A stretch of DNA of 64,000 nucleotides from Trichodesmium sp050015995 (GCF_050015995.1 NZ_JBNHEP010000288.1:1-64000), one strand, 5' to 3'. Positions 48,567 to 58,721 are shown, numbered from the stretch's first letter. Numbers and translations: made by a program. Notes: a model not told the origin generated them from the letters alone.

Positions 48567-49124
48567 ATGGATTTTCAGTCTCTAGATCAGATTTTAGGCT
48601 ATCTCAAAATTATGGAGCGATCGCCCCAACAACAACATTTTCAAAAGCTGATGGAATGTTGGGAAGAAGTTTTAGGGGTGATGGCTAGCCAAACCAAACC
48701 TTTATACATTGAACGAGGTGTTTTATATGTAGCAACATCAAGTGCTGCCTTGTCTCAAGAACTTAGTTTCCAAGTTCCGCAACTTTTACAGAAGCTAAAG
48801 CACCTTTTGTCTATATCTCTAGATGATATCCGATTCTCTCCAGCTCAATGGCATACACGTCTCCCTATTAGTCAATCAACCCAAGCGGAAAAAGATGATT
48901 GGCAAAAGCATCCTAGCATGATTCATCAGTTGAAAAAACCATCCCTGGCAAACTCCACTCCCAAAAATCAAAATCCTCAGACCACTTTTCAAAATTGGGC
49001 GAAAGCTATACAGAAACGTTCTCAGACTTTACCCCTTTGTCCTCAATGCCAATCTCCTACTCCCCCTGGAGAAATTCAACGTTGGTCAGTCTGTGCAATT
49101 TGTGCCACTAAGCAGTGGTCATGA
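48567..49124 (+). CDS. DUF721 (DciA-like) protein with C-terminal zinc ribbon
   Basis: A 185-residue protein. Residues about 5-90 (LDQILGYLKIMERSPQQQHFQ, then CWEEVLGVMASQTKPLYIERGVLYV, shown in part, and SSAALSQELSFQ) match the DUF721 fold of DciA, the helicase loader of bacteria that lack DnaC. A linker follows, then four Cys in CPQC...CAIC (about 158-180), a probable zinc ribbon. Cyanobacterial DciA-type proteins load DnaB at the replication origin; this gene is a candidate for that role. It begins 13 bases after the TnpB end hairpin at 48527-48553. Confidence 0.82.
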   Translation: MDFQSLDQILGYLKIMERSPQQQHFQKLMECWEEVLGVMASQTKPLYIERGVLYVATSSAALSQELSFQVPQLLQKLKHLLSISLDDIRFSPAQWHTRLPISQSTQAEKDDWQKHPSMIHQLKKPSLANSTPKNQNPQTTFQNWAKAIQKRSQTLPLCPQCQSPTPPGEIQRWSVCAICATKQWS

Positions 49125-49199
49125 GTAGGGAGTAGGGGGTGGTAAACAGATACCAACACCATTTCACTTTCAGAATGTCACAAAAGGATGGTAGATCTA

Positions 49200-49322
49200 G
49201 TTCAATAATTAATAATTAATTATTAATTATTAATTGTTACCTCTTCTGTAATAGAAGGATTGGTTAAAAGGAAATTTTTCCTCCCTGAAAGGAGAGGGTT
49301 TCAACCTTAATTTTTCGGTAAT
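49200..49322. repeat. Dispersed repeat family A, short copy
   Basis: TTAATAATTAATTATT units, then TACCTCTTCTGTAATAGAAGG, GAAAGGAGAGGGTTTCAACC and TTTTTCGGTAA. No GC-rich core. Confidence 0.75.
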
Positions 49323-49328
49323 AGGGAA

Positions 49329-49450
49329 GGGCAAACGCATCTTATTTTGAAGTTCTGACAGGGCAAGAATTTTAGCTATTTGAGTATTTATACTTATTGC
49401 TTCTATAAGCCTTAACGACAAAAGCTTCCAGAATTTAGATGCGTTTGCCC
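49329..49450. mobile_element. 122-bp MITE with 14-bp perfect terminal inverted repeats
   Basis: Arms GGGCAAACGCATCT (49329-49342) and AGATGCGTTTGCCC (49437-49450). It is flanked on both sides by GGTAATAGGGAAGG (49317-49330 and 49453-49466), a direct repeat that looks like a target duplication or an older flanking repeat. No coding capacity. Confidence 0.8.
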
Positions 49451-49466
49451 TGGGTAATAGGGAAGG

Positions 49467-50209
49467 CTTCACCTACAGGACTCCCAATGTTTTCACATAA
49501 GGTCAGTTCGGATTAAGACAATTTTGCTAATCATTCTATGAAGGAATGGGGATTATAGCCAAGGATAGAATCATGGTTTCAGCTTATCCCGAGCTCAGGT
49601 CAACCTAGAGCTTAACTTTTCAGTATTTCCCTCACTTCGGAAAACTTTTCAACGAAAGGGGTTTAATTATTAAGGCTTTGTCTGCAATCGGCATTTAGTG
49701 AAATAGTATAACTTTCTCTTACTCCTATAATATCATACCGTCATTGAACAAAAGGAATGAGATAGCCCTGTGTTTTGAAGATACTTCGTTCAAGGAATTA
49801 TTACTCTCCCCAAATGTAATTAAAAATACAAAATAATTAATTTATCTTAATCAGTGATTGAAAATTTTTGATAGCTTTTTTCCCTGTGTTTATACGTACT
49901 TAGTAACGATGAATATTGCCAAGTAATGGGTTGAAATATTACCTATTTTACTTCCATCTGACTTACATTTTAGGTTGATCCCCATTGATTTTATCGAAAT
50001 AATGTATTTATTCATACAATTTTACTGGCCAGCTATTATCGAAATATTTCCAATTATAACGGAATTATAAAAATAATATAAAATCAAGTTAATTGATAGG
50101 AATCTTCAGAAGCTAGATGTCATAATGGGTTTAATCGATTAAAACTATGAAGTCCCAGGGATTAAAAATAATTTAAAGTCAAGTAAATATAAATTTAGGA
50201 AAATTTTTT
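49467..50209. other. Spacer
   Basis: AT-rich. No gene seen. A GGAATGAGATAGCCCTG stretch near 49756 matches one end of the MITE-like element at 21780-21931. Confidence 0.4.
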
Positions 50210-50479
50210 ATGAAAGCCATTCTAGCTTGTCGTCATTGTCAATACTATTCACCAGAAGGAAGACGTGGTGGTGTTTGTCAAAAGTTAATGACACAAGTTG
50301 AAAGTAATTGGAAAGCCTGCTCATTAGCTTTACCTCCCTTTGCACCATCCTGGGAAAATCGGAATAGTATAGTTATGTGGCATCAGAAAATTGATGAAAC
50401 ATTGGAAGTAGTTTTACCCCTAAAACCTAGTGCTAATAATATTCGTCAACTAACTAATACATTTGGGCTTGGTTCTTAA
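50210..50479 (+). CDS. Four-cysteine small protein, conserved hypothetical
   Basis: An 89-residue protein with MKAILACRHCQYYSPEG at the start. Cys7, Cys10, Cys23 and Cys37 have a CxxC-x12-C-x13-C spacing that could bind zinc or an iron-sulfur cluster. The rest is polar with PLKPSANNIRQLTNTFGLG at the end. I do not recognise a named family. Codon use and cysteine pattern support a real gene. No neighbour within 700 bp suggests a job. Confidence 0.75.
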   Translation: MKAILACRHCQYYSPEGRRGGVCQKLMTQVESNWKACSLALPPFAPSWENRNSIVMWHQKIDETLEVVLPLKPSANNIRQLTNTFGLGS

Positions 50480-50756
50480 TGAGCAATAAATTTAAGTTAA
50501 GGTGTGAGTAAATCTAGTCTAATTTTCCTTTTTATTTAAATTGATTATCCCTAGAATTTACGGCATTGTTGAATTTATATATGATTTTGCTAAATTCCTA
50601 GTGGAGTTTATAGCTTTCAGCCATGCATCTGAAAAATAGCTGTTATCCTCTTCCATTAAATCACAAATTATAACGGGATAGGATAACCAAAGTATAATAT
50701 ATACGGGATTGTTGATTAATTATCAAAGTACTTATATGTCAATGGTTGAGGCTTTT

Positions 50757-50841
50757 TGAGTAGAAAAAAGTACAAGTTTTTCGGTCGAATAAAGTTCAAA
50801 AAGTTAGCATTTTGGGCAGACAAGGGCAGAAAATTAATCTT
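50757..50841. repeat. Dispersed repeat family D, copy 2
   Basis: Same orientation as 22715-22795; shared core TTTTCGGTCG...CAAAAAGTTAGCATTTTG. Confidence 0.65.
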
Positions 50842-50867
50842 ACAATTCTTCCGATGACCTCCTCTAT

Positions 50868-51180
50868 AATTACCGAAAAATCCTGGTATAAAGCCTCCCC
50901 TTTTAAGCTATGCTTTATAAACATCTTCGTTAACATAAAACTTAGACATTAGAAAAAGGTTATGTTTATTACCATTCAATGGATATGATAGGAGGGTAAA
51001 CGTATTTAATTAGAGGCTAAACTCCCCCCACCTCCCCATCAGAAAAGGATTTTAGGAGTTGTTTATAAGGGATAGCCTTTTAAGGGGATAAAAAGCGGTA
51101 GAGGGATGGATGGGTTACCGAAGCATATCCAATCGACCAAGAGAAAAGAGAATTTCGTATTTTAATCCCGAAGCTTCAAC
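50868..51180. repeat. Dispersed repeat family A, variant core
   Basis: Starts TTACCGAAAAATCC...AAAGCCTCCCC and carries a core AAAAAGCGGTAGAGGGATGG...CATATCCAATCGACCAAGAG, which is a shortened, diverged version of the core at 32865. Confidence 0.65.
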
Positions 51181-51378
51181 TAGAGGTACTGATAACTGAT
51201 AACTGATAACTGATTAGAGCAGAAATAATCAGAATACTACAGATGGATTGAATAGCATTCTGGTGCTGCGGTGGGGAATGTAAGAACTAAGCTTGGACGT
51301 AAGTTTAGGTTAGTGCAGTCCCCTATTAATGCATAAATTCTTATTATTTATAGCTGATTAGAGTTAGTGTGGGGTAGT

Positions 51379-52227
51379 TCAAGGTAGCCAAGGATATCTA
51401 CTAAAATCTGGAGGCCGTTTTTCTAGGAATGCCTTTTTACCTTCAGCTCCTTCCTCCGTCATGTAATAAAGAAGAGTAGCATTACCCGCCAATTCTTGTA
51501 GACCAGCTTGTCCATCACAATCAGCATTAAAAGCTGCTTTCAGACAACGAATGGCGATCGGGCTTTTTTCCAAAATTTCAAATGCCCAGTTAATGCCTTC
51601 TGTTTCTAACTCCTCGACTGGTACAACAGAATTAACTAAACCCATTTCTAAAGCTTGTTGCGCTGTGTATTGCCGACAGAGAAACCAAATTTCTCGTGCT
51701 TTTTTCTGACCAACAATTCTTGCTAAATAACTGGCCCCAAACCCACCATCAAAACTACCTACCTTGGGACCAGTTTGACCAAAAATTGCATTATCAGCGG
51801 CAATAGTTAGATCACAAATAATATGCAAAACATGACCTCCACCAATAGCATATCCAGCCACTAAAGCTATGACAACTTTAGGCATGGAACGAATTAACCG
51901 TTGTAAGTCCAAGACATTCAACCGTGGCACTCCAGCTTCATCAACATAACCTGCTGTACCCCGCACACTTTGGTCTCCACCAGCACAGAAAGCATATTTA
52001 CCATCTGTATGAGGTCCTGCACCTGTGAACAAAACTACCCCAATATTTGGGTCTTCACGAGCGTCAACAAAAGCATCATAAAGTTCAAATACAGTTTTAG
52101 GGCGAAAAGCATTACGTTTGTGGGGACGATTAATAGTTATTTTGGCAATTCTGTCAGTTTTGTGGTAAAGAATATCGCTATAGTCTTTAACAATTTGCCA
52201 TTCTATTTGCAAAGGCTGATTACTCAT
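51379..52227 (-). CDS. menB: 1,4-dihydroxy-2-naphthoyl-CoA synthase
   Basis: A 282-residue crotonase-fold enzyme that closes the naphthoquinone ring from o-succinylbenzoyl-CoA. The oxyanion-hole motifs are FCAGGDQSVRG (about 80-90) and VAGYAIGGGHVLH. The MenB-specific QTGPKVGSFDGGFGASYLAR block (shown in part) and the C-terminal RPPDFSRYPWLP are present. Length is normal. It is 11 kb from menD and on the other strand, so it is probably transcribed alone. Start by homology; no clear ribosome site. Confidence 0.95.
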   Translation of the reverse strand: MSNQPLQIEWQIVKDYSDILYHKTDRIAKITINRPHKRNAFRPKTVFELYDAFVDAREDPNIGVVLFTGAGPHTDGKYAFCAGGDQSVRGTAGYVDEAGVPRLNVLDLQRLIRSMPKVVIALVAGYAIGGGHVLHIICDLTIAADNAIFGQTGPKVGSFDGGFGASYLARIVGQKKAREIWFLCRQYTAQQALEMGLVNSVVPVEELETEGINWAFEILEKSPIAIRCLKAAFNADCDGQAGLQELAGNATLLYYMTEEGAEGKKAFLEKRPPDFSRYPWLP

Positions 52228-53105
52228 ATTTGTAAAAATTTATAATGCAAAATTACTTTCTAGCAAGGCATAAATTAGTTTAGTGGGAAGAGTACTGGTT
52301 GTAAATACTAATAGCCTTTTTCCGCGGAAAAAATTGGGGAGATAAAACACCACTACTTTAGTGTATAGTTAAGATTAAATAACACTTTAGGTTGGATAAT
52401 TTACTCAGATTGTCAGAAATACTTTTATTTTATTTTACTTCTACATTTGATACCAATTTTGAGTTGGTGGTGCAAAATTTTATAACAGTCAAGGGAGGAT
52501 TTTTTATCTGATGAAGTAAAGTAAGTTAATTTCAGTCAAACCAAGGTTAATAATGCTATAGTTTTTGCAAATGATATTTCAATAATGAATAATGAATAAT
52601 TACCTCTTCTTATAAAGAAGAGGATTGGCTAAAAGGAATTTTTTTCTCTCTTGCTCGATTGGATATGGCGAACTTCGGAGCGGCTCTGTTAAGAGCGGGA
52701 GACCTCGCCATCCCATCCTTCGGAATGCTCCGCAAACGACCGCTTCTTTCTCCATGAATGTAGAGGTTTTATACCTTAATTTCTCGGTAAATCTAGATTG
52801 AGATTTTTTATTAGAAAAAAATTGCTGTCTTGAGTAACCTATATCCTTATGTTTACTATTATTTAATGCTATTTTTCTTTCTTTACTATTTCCTATTTCC
52901 TATTTCCTATTCCCTATTTCATTTTTAATAGGACTCGGTTTCCACATCCCATTCAGAAACACTATATTTGGATAAATATTTTTCCGATATTCTTTATTTC
53001 TGACTTATTACCTAAAAACAAAGTCGCTGTAATATTCGTCAAGATTCAGGTATCTCAAACCCCGTTATAGAAATAATACTGAAAACGACTGATTACTGAA
53101 AAATT
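52228..53105. other. Spacer upstream of tadA
   Basis: No gene. It contains a family A repeat with core (52583-52795) and TTCCTAT-type heptamers (about 52884-52920). Confidence 0.55.
52583..52795. repeat. Dispersed repeat family A with GC-rich core, copy
   Basis: CCTCTTCTTATAAAGAAGAGG and TTGGCTAAAAGGAA, then the core from CGATTGGATATGGCG through GAGACCTCGCCATCCCATCC to CGCAAACGACCGCTT, then TTTCTCGGTAA. The inner TTTCGGCTG palindrome of the 32865 copy is replaced by AACTTCGGAGCGG. Confidence 0.8.
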
Positions 53106-53579
53106 ATGATGATTGACCATCCAAGTTATCTAGTCCATAAAAAATGGATGAGTCGGGTATTGGAACTAGCCAAAATTGCTGGTGATGCTGGAGAAGTCCC
53201 AGTAGGTGCTGTTATAGTTAACTCAGATGGTCAGTTAATTACAGAAGCCCAAAACCGACGAGAGCGAGATTTTGACCCTACTGCTCATGCAGAAATATTG
53301 GCTTTGCGACAAGCGGGACTAATTTTGCGGAATTGGCACTTAAATCAATGTACTCTTTACGTTAATCTTGAACCTTGTCCAATGTGTACTGGGGCAATAT
53401 TGCAGGCAAGAATAGGTTTATTGGTCTATGGAGCGGACGATCCGAAAACTGGCACAATTCGCACTGTGGCTAATTTTCCAGATAGTATTTTTTCTAATCA
53501 TCGTTTGTCTGTATTGGGGGGAATAATGGAAACAGCTTGTCGTCAACAATTACAGTCTTGGTTTGCTCAACTTAGGTAA
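53106..53579 (+). CDS. tadA: tRNA-specific adenosine deaminase
   Basis: A 157-residue zinc deaminase that converts A34 to inosine in tRNA-Arg. The zinc ligands are His61 (TAHAEI, with catalytic Glu63) and Cys91/Cys94 (EPCPMC). The family block GADDPKTGTIRTVANF follows. The AHAE and PCxxC motifs and length fit TadA rather than cytidine deaminase. The two adjacent Met codons at the start are equally possible. It precedes plsC on the same strand by 163 bp. Confidence 0.94.
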   Translation: MMIDHPSYLVHKKWMSRVLELAKIAGDAGEVPVGAVIVNSDGQLITEAQNRRERDFDPTAHAEILALRQAGLILRNWHLNQCTLYVNLEPCPMCTGAILQARIGLLVYGADDPKTGTIRTVANFPDSIFSNHRLSVLGGIMETACRQQLQSWFAQLR

Positions 53580-53742
53580 TAGGAAAGGGAATTAATTTTG
53601 TTGTGAAATTCACCCCAATCTAGAGTAGATGAAAACAAGTGCTTGACAGTACAATAAGTGTCATTTAAAAATGCTACCAAAACAGCAATAAAATTTACCT
53701 TAGAGTCAAGAAATAAAGTTACATAATTTGAGGTAAAAAAGG

Positions 53743-54450
53743 ATGATAATTCTTGACTGCATCCCACCATCTTTAAAGAAAGTAAAGTCTCAAGTAAACT
53801 CAAAACCCTCTAGCATTTCTCCTTGGTTAGCATTTTTATCTTATTTTTTAGGTCGCCACATAGTAATGCCGTTTTATTTTCGTAGAATAAATATTATTGG
53901 AAAAGAAAATGTTCCTAAAGTAGGACCAGTGATTTTAGCTCCTACTCATTGTTCTCGTTGGGATGGGTTGATTATAGCTTATGCTACAGGTAGATTAGTG
54001 ACTGGTCGAGACCCAAGATTTATGGTTAGCATGGATGAAGTTAAAGGTTTACAAGGGTGGTTGATTAGAAGTTTGGGTGGCTTTCCTGTTAACCCAAAAA
54101 ATCCGGCAGTTTCTTGTTTTCGTCATGGAGTAGAACTAATATTAAATAGAGAGATGTTGGTAGTATTTCCTGAAGGTAATATTTTTCGTGATAATCAAGT
54201 TCATACTCTTAAAACAGGATTAGCAAGGATAGGTTTACAAGCTGAATCTCATCAACCAAATCTTGATGTTAAAGTAGTACCTATATCTTTGAATTACAAT
54301 CCAGTTATTCCGCGTCGTGGTTGTAATGTTATAGTTCGTATTGGTGTTCCTTTGTCGGTCAAAGATTATATTTGTGGTTCTGGAAAAAAACAGGCACAAA
54401 ACTTAACTATGGATTTAGAGGCAGCACTGAAAAATCTCAATCAGGATTAA
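53743..54450 (+). CDS. plsC: 1-acyl-sn-glycerol-3-phosphate acyltransferase
   Basis: A 235-residue membrane-associated acyltransferase of phospholipid synthesis. The catalytic H-x4-D motif is His69-Asp74 in THCSRWD and the phosphate-binding motif is FPEGNIFRD (about 142-150). A hydrophobic stretch near 28-45 would attach it to the membrane. The protein lacks an extra N-terminal domain. Assignment to lysophosphatidate is by family; other acyl acceptors are possible in this family. Confidence 0.88.
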   Translation: MIILDCIPPSLKKVKSQVNSKPSSISPWLAFLSYFLGRHIVMPFYFRRINIIGKENVPKVGPVILAPTHCSRWDGLIIAYATGRLVTGRDPRFMVSMDEVKGLQGWLIRSLGGFPVNPKNPAVSCFRHGVELILNREMLVVFPEGNIFRDNQVHTLKTGLARIGLQAESHQPNLDVKVVPISLNYNPVIPRRGCNVIVRIGVPLSVKDYICGSGKKQAQNLTMDLEAALKNLNQD

Positions 54451-54730
54451 ATTATCAAGATAGCCAAGAATAAAAAATATCATATTAATCAGGTATAGTA
54501 TTTTTTCTGTTTTCTATTCCCTGTTTACTGTTCCTTAAAATCCAAAACTTTTGTATATCATCAATTTGAGAAATTCTATATATAGCAATCATATTCAGGT
54601 TGTAATATTTTGCTGGTAGTTAGGAATCAGGAGTCAGAAGTCAGAATTTTCAGGGTTTTCAGCTCAAGTTAATTATTATAAAAATTGTCACAACTAATTT
54701 AGGATTGTTATAATATCAATTATTTTGTAT

Positions 54731-55144
54731 ATGAAGCGAGAATTAAAAGATTTTAACCCTAATTTCCAGCCCAGTCAAATTGTTTGTTTAGAACATGGAA
54801 ATACTTGTTTATATGCAGAAGTAATTCAGGTGTTAGAAGTACGTCAAATGTGTTGGGTTCGGCCTTTGATGTTGAAAGTATTTTCCTCAGAAAGTGAGTG
54901 TGAAAATAATCAAGATGTGTCAGAAAGGTCTAGGTTATGGGATTTGCGAGATGGTGCGGATTTGGTATGGCCGATTTGTTTATTTAGGGAAACTATTGAT
55001 ACCGAGTTTCTGCCACTTTTATCTGAGTTATATTTGTTGGATAGCGAGCCGAAAAATTTGCATATTTCACATCAACAGTTAAGAGATTTTGTTAGGGAGG
55101 TTTGGCAGGCTTTCCCTGATGTTTTTCCCCTGGTTCAAGATTAA
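54731..55144 (+). CDS. Conserved hypothetical protein, cyanobacterial
   Basis: A 137-residue soluble protein that I do not recognise. It has a beta-rich N-terminal half (QIVCLEHGNTCLYAEVIQVL, then CWVRPLMLKVF), an aromatic LWDLRDGADLVWPICLFR stretch in the middle and a helical end. The start is set at ATG 54731 (MKRELKDF); a TTG two codons earlier is less likely. No signal peptide or membrane segment. Base composition is like its neighbours. Confidence 0.72.
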   Translation: MKRELKDFNPNFQPSQIVCLEHGNTCLYAEVIQVLEVRQMCWVRPLMLKVFSSESECENNQDVSERSRLWDLRDGADLVWPICLFRETIDTEFLPLLSELYLLDSEPKNLHISHQQLRDFVREVWQAFPDVFPLVQD

Positions 55145-55503
55145 TTTATTTGATAATTTTAGATTTGATAGATAACTAATTAGGGTTTGCTGAAAAAGTT
55201 TTAGAGTTGAGGATATAATTCAGAATTCATAATTCATAATTTAGAGGAGTTAGGAGGAAGAAATATCCCTTTATTTTTCTCTCCTTATCTACTCAAAACT
55301 CTAACTTTTTTAGATTTTTATAGCAAAAACCTTGCACCTTTTTTTACTCTAAAAATCCTCAAATATTTACAGATAAAGACTTGATAGTTAATCAGCAAGC
55401 CCTAATTATTAGTCATACTATTGTTGAAAATTTTGTACATAAATATGATAAATAAGTTGTGAAAAAAACTGTAGGAGTTTTGTCTAAAAATCCAAGGGGA
55501 AAT

Positions 55504-56013
55504 ATGATTTGAAGACTAAACCCCTAGGCTCAAATATTACAACCTATTTAGGATTCCTATAATTTTTTTCATATACACAAAATTTATGCATTTTGGCAGT
55601 TAATAAAAATAGCAATAATAACGCTACAAAATTTGACTTTTGATGATTTATATTGAATCCGGTAGCATCGGATTTATGAATTTTATAAATGATGCTGGCA
55701 CTGTTGATAATGATCCTAGTGACCAAGATGCTTCCAATTTTTATAATACCGATACTATATGATTTGAAGACTAAACCCCTAGGCTCAAATATTACAACCT
55801 ATTTAGGATTCCTATAATTTTTTTCATATACACAAAATTTATGCATTTTGGCAGTTAATAAAAATAGCAATAATAACGCTACAAAATTTGACTTTTGATG
55901 ATTTATATTGAATCTGGTATCATCGGATTTATGAATTTTATAAATGATGCTGACACTGTTAATAATGATGCTAGTGACCAAGATGCTCCCAATTTTTATA
56001 ATACCGATACTAG
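55504..56013. repeat. 255-bp tandem duplication
   Basis: Two head-to-tail units starting at 55504 and 55759, about 95% alike. The 255-bp period is 85 codons. On the plus strand the end of each unit reads GFMNFINDAGTVDNDPSDQD and FYNTDT, an acidic Asn/Asp-rich segment, so it may be a fossil of a coding repeat. Stops prevent any full frame. Confidence 0.85.
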
Positions 56014-56197
56014 CGGAGATGATATTACCTAAAAAATGGTGAGGGAGCTATGACAGCAAAAAAAAAGAATTGAGCATCGAGTTTAGAGCAACTTGATTTA
56101 CATCAGAGGTTTTGTGAATTTAGATTTTTTACTTGTGAATTTTTACTTTTGATTTAGCGACATGGTGCTATGTTTTAGAGTGGAAAAAAATAGTCTA

Positions 56198-57490
56198 TCA
56201 AATGTTAAATTCTGCTAGTTTTTCTGCTAAATAAGGGGCGCCAAAATCCCAAACTTGAGAAGTAATTCTAAAAGGAAGATGTCCGTCAGGAGCAGAAATT
56301 TTATATGTAATATGTTTATATCTTTTATGATTTTATCCCCATCCTACTTCGTGAATAAAATTATCGGCGATTGCTACATTATAAATTCCTGGTTTACCTC
56401 CTAATTCTATCCAAATCTGTTTTTGAATGCTAAATCCAAATTTACCATTACTATATTTAATCCACAATTGATTGATTTTATCTAGGTCTGTGCAGGGCAC
56501 ATTTTTAATATCTTCTATATTCAACCAATAATATTTTTCTCGCCCTACCAGCGAAAGTATAATTCTGAGTGTTTATCTATCTGCTGCTTGAAATTGCTCG
56601 GATGACAATAATTTTTCTAAAGGTGCGTAGTTTACTTCTTTATCTATATAATTAATAGCTGTTTTGGAAATATCTGGAATATTAGTTTCGGGTAAAGGTT
56701 GGGGTAGTTTTTGAGGTTGTATAGTGGGATTAGATTTTTGTTGTGGAATAGAAGTAGGAGTAGGTTGAGGAGTTGAAGGGTGATAATTTCTTCTAAAATT
56801 CAGCTTGGGAGAAAAGATATAAATCACAACAACAAAGACAAATATACCTTTTACATTTAGCAATCCATTTGTTTCTCCTTGATAAAAAGTTTTGACAGAA
56901 TTTTGATAAAGAGGTTTCATACCTGGAATATGTAAGGTAGCCATTTGAGAAAATAGTGTGCGAGAAACCTGAGACATTTGAGACAGAATACTCTGAGGTT
57001 GAATTTGAAGTAATGCCAACCATTCTTGCACAGTCTGAGGGCGATCTTCCGATTGAATTTCCATTCCTTTGAGAATTGCATTATTGAGGCGATCACTAAT
57101 TTTTTTATTAATTTGTTTTGGTTCGACTAATGGGTCGTATTTAGCTTGTTTTCCCATCAGTTTAAAAACTAATTTAAAGACGAAACCAGCTTGTTTTGGT
57201 AAGTGGGTTTTATGTATTGCTAACTGAGTATGATATCTATCTATAGAGTTAGGTAATGGAGATTTAGTTAAAAGCACATAAAGTGTGGCTGCTAAAGCAT
57301 AAATATCTGTATATTCTCCTGGTTTATGTTTGCGAATATATTGTTCTATAGGTGCATAACCTGGTGTATAAAATTGGGTGTAGCTTTTAGTTTTATTGGG
57401 AATAAATTCACGGGTAATATCAAAATCTATTAGAACTACTTCTTCTTTATTTTTGTCATTTGGAGCGAAATTATGGAGAAAATTATCCAA
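56198..57490 (-). pseudogene. Decayed Ser/Thr kinase with C-terminal GUN4 domain
   Basis: The minus-strand frame is continuous from 57490 to a TGA at 56198 except for two TAA codons (56573-56575 and 56333-56335). It begins inside the kinase C-lobe (VLIDFDITREF, then TPGYAPIEQY, the activation region). A membrane segment and Pro-rich linker follow. The C-terminal part AADR, stop, TLRIILSLVGREKYYWLN and QLWIKYSNGKFGFSIQKQIW is a GUN4 domain, ending SAPDGHLPFRITSQVW. The N-lobe and catalytic HRD loop are missing. GUN4 binds tetrapyrroles, so the intact ancestor would have been a porphyrin-linked kinase. Confidence 0.85.
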
Positions 57491-57529
57491 AGCTAAAGCG
57501 TTTGGTGAAAAGGTAAAAAAAATAATATT

Positions 57530-57703
57530 AAATCTGTTATTCGGCGATATTTACAGAGACATCAAATTACATCACATCAAAATCAAATAATAGGAGTAAA
57601 TCTGAGTGGAACTAATTTAAGTCTAAATAAAGCAAACTTATGTCAAACAGATTTACATGAATTAATTGTACTTGCTAATGGCAAAAGAGCAGTTATGGTT
57701 TAG
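57530..57703 (+). pseudogene. C-terminal fragment of a pentapeptide-repeat protein
   Basis: A plus-strand frame reads SVIRRYLQRHQITSHQNQII, then GVNLSGTNLSLNKANLCQTDLHE in pentapeptide-like A(N/D)Lxx steps, ending at TAG 57703. There is no start. It lies back to back with the kinase-GUN4 fossil. Confidence 0.5.
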
Positions 57704-57731
57704 ATTTCAATTCCCAAGCAGAAGTAAAAAT

Positions 57732-57804
57732 TTTCCTTTGAGTCAATCCTCTCCTTTTCAAGGAGAGGTAATAATTAATAATTAATAATTAATTATTAAT
57801 TATT
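57732..57804. repeat. Dispersed repeat family A, partial
   Basis: TTCCTTTGAGTCAATCCTCTCCTT...AGGAGAGGTAATAATTAATAATTA; one end of the family abutting the tnpB fossil. Confidence 0.65.
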
Positions 57805-58721
57805 GAAATCTATCCCTACCATCTTGGCTTGATAACATAACATTTCGATTAACTTATTATAGGGAATACATACAAAATTTTGATTGTTTCTTTTCCCTAA
57901 ATTTATCTTCTGCTTCCAGTCTTCATTATGACCAATTATCAAAGTTCCTACTTTCTGATTAATCAGGGTGTCAATAATCAAACGAGATGATTTATGCAGA
58001 TAATCGTTGATGAGCAAATTCTCTTTTATTAGAAAGTTTTTTCAGCCTCTTACTTGATTGATTTTCCTGGGGTTGAGATTGCCGGAAGCTCCTCATTTTA
58101 TTATAGTATTGATTTATAGATTTTAACGGTCTGCCATTGATCACTCTTGGGTTTAATTCCGGCGCTTATTAAAAGTTTCCGCTGTCATTGTTTTTCGCAT
58201 TTTTCATAAATGACCTCTATTACATAATGGTTAAGTCTAGGGACAAGACGAACTTATTTAATTTGTGAAGTAGGTACTAACGTTTTTAGATAAATCTTAG
58301 TTTTACTCGGATTAATAATTCCTTTTTTTTAATTGCCTCTTGCTGATGGCTTGTGTCCTATAAACTACAATATTTATTCCAGTTATTTTATTTTTATATC
58401 TAGGAAGACGAGGACGAGATTTAAACTTTGATGGGTTCTGTTTATAAACTTCGTTCGCTGCTAAAAAGCTTTTGGGTGTTTTTCTCTAAAATCATCAATA
58501 TTTGTTGAGATACTTTAGCTGGCATTGCTTGATAATCTGATTGAGTAGAGAGTGTTTTTTGTAGGTCATAATAAGATATATTTCTCTTTTCAAATATCCA
58601 AGACTGACTAACCAAATAATTAGGATGAGTTTAAGAGATTTTTCGACAAAAAAGACAGTCGGTTAATTTCAGCATAAAACCGATGATTCTTTTGAATAAT
58701 ATGTCTCTCAACTAATCTCAT
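57796..58721 (-). pseudogene. tnpB: Degenerate tnpB, nearly full-length 5' part
   Basis: Starts at ATG 58721: MRLVERHIIQKNHRFYAEIN, then LSFLSKNL, the usual TnpB N-terminus. After frame changes it reads KRNISYYDLQKTLSTQSDYQ, AMPAKVSQQILMILEKNTQK, then K, stop, VRLVPRLNHYVIEVIYEK. The best-preserved part, KVGTLIIGHNEDWKQKINLG and RNNQNFVCIPYNKLIEML, runs to 57796, where a family A end cuts it. The stop before VR occurs at the same place as in the remnant at 1-185. Confidence 0.82.

Larger units (their letters stand above)
50480..51378. other. Repeat-filled spacer downstream of menB
   Basis: No gene. It holds a family D repeat (50757-50841), a family A repeat with altered core (50868-51180) and a TGATAAC heptamer run near 51190-51213. 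Confidence 0.55.

Noticed and set aside
49230..49472. 80-codon minus-strand frame
   Set aside because: It spans a family A repeat end and the 122-bp MITE; not a gene.
55544..55981. Two near-identical 60-codon minus-strand frames
   Set aside because: They are produced by the 255-bp duplication and have low-complexity, chance-like composition.
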